Source: Theodoxus fluviatilis (lineage: Eukaryota > Mollusca > Gastropoda > Cycloneritida > Neritidae). Taken from it: a stretch of 15,000 nucleotides of DNA. The DNA is taken from positions 1 through 15,000 of the forward strand of contig JAWQFJ010005811.1 in the NCBI GenBank assembly GCA_034096865.1, read 5' to 3'. Below, piece by piece: positions 14,715 to 15,000 of the stretch (within the stretch, counting starts at the first letter, position 1; every line of letters starts with the position of its first letter). The position numbers were made by a program, and so were the translations under genes. The notes beneath the pieces were generated by a model. That model worked only from the letters and a program-made list of their open reading frames with translations, ran no database searches and was not told where the DNA came from.

Positions 14715-15000
14715 GCACCAAATGGCGTCCATCCGCCCCGAAGTACCATGGAGGTGTGCCTGTTGGTGCCAGTCCTGTCCCGTTGACAGCGCTTGCTGTG
14801 ACTGTGGAGACCGATGCGGGAGTGGCAGTCCAGGCCACAGCGTCTGCATCTGAAGGTTGAAGCTCGTCTGTCCGCCCGGAACTTGGCCTTCCTCCGGAGG
14901 CGCCGGTCATTTGTCCACTCCGTCAGGTTTCTCTCGAACTGGGAGAGACCTCTCTGCACTCTCGTCTCCAGGCGCTTCTGTCTGGAAGAGTTGTCTCTCA
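14715..15000 (-). pseudogene. LINE C-terminal remnant with SRIGL finger (copy C), runs off the edge
   Basis: The minus strand reads MQRGLSQFERNLTEWTNDRR, a basic stretch, then FRCRRCGLDCHSRIGLHSH and SKRC. This is a C..CG..C.SRIGL.SH...C finger with all its cysteines and the histidine. It ends in the CTA repeats and continues past the right end of the window. It appears the least damaged of the three copies, and its finger may have bound the element's RNA or DNA. Confidence 0.72.

Noticed and set aside
14636..14720. Leu-rich apparent transmembrane helix at the end of LINE copy C
   Set aside because: The Leu run is the CTA repeat tail being translated, not a membrane segment.
1..15000. CRISPR array, prokaryotic defence system or operon
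   Set aside because: No regularly spaced repeats with unique spacers and no prokaryotic gene spacing or ribosome-binding sites. Splice sites and retroelements show eukaryotic nuclear DNA.

Overview
The window is eukaryotic, non-coding-rich DNA. It has spliced exons, long simple-sequence tracts and many decayed retrotransposons of kinds common in invertebrates (Penelope-like, several LINE types, mariner, a MITE). No bacterial operons, CRISPR arrays or plasmid features are seen. The mix of elements and the class B receptor suggest a marine invertebrate, most likely a mollusc or other lophotrochozoan. That assignment is inference from style, not from a marker gene.

Layout, left to right. Positions 1-1995 hold little: a possible minus-strand LTR or promoter-like block (about 480-710) and a possible last coding exon of a membrane protein on the minus strand (1265-1439). 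Positions 1996-4295 are one 5'-truncated Penelope-like retroelement on the minus strand (late reverse transcriptase plus GIY-YIG endonuclease, frameshifted near its end). It is bracketed by a perfect 16-bp direct repeat. A second retrotransposon, a LINE tail, is nested in its CT-repeat-rich 3' part. Positions 4763-5038 encode a THAP-type zinc finger start whose last zinc-binding cysteine is missing. Positions 5157-5660 are C-rich, TGTC, CT and GA tracts. Positions 5972-6330 are a mariner transposase remnant, abutted by a LINE reverse transcriptase (6331-8044). That LINE carries a complete 331-bp MITE (7621-7951) with terminal inverted repeats and a 6-bp target duplication.

The best host gene is a secretin-family (class B1) GPCR on the plus strand. 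One exon covers TM3 to the start of TM4 (8568-8724), and a 61-nt exon carries the rest of TM4 (11659-11719). The 2.9-kb intron between them contains a (TCC)n tract directly after the splice donor, an old antisense LINE split by a younger copy of the same LINE type as at 6331-8044 (13-bp target duplication), tRNA-like remnants, another antisense LINE end, hairpins and a C-rich heptamer repeat. The rest of the receptor gene is outside the window or not recognisable. Positions 11740-13780 look like intron with several strong inverted repeats. The right end (about 13780-15000) has three remnants of one LINE type with an SRIGL-type zinc finger, two of them tail to tail on opposite strands around a shared AGT-repeat tail.

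I found no convincing new multi-gene system. The interest lies in the nested transposon history, which can be read almost to the base, in the receptor exons hemmed in by repeats, and in the altered THAP domain.
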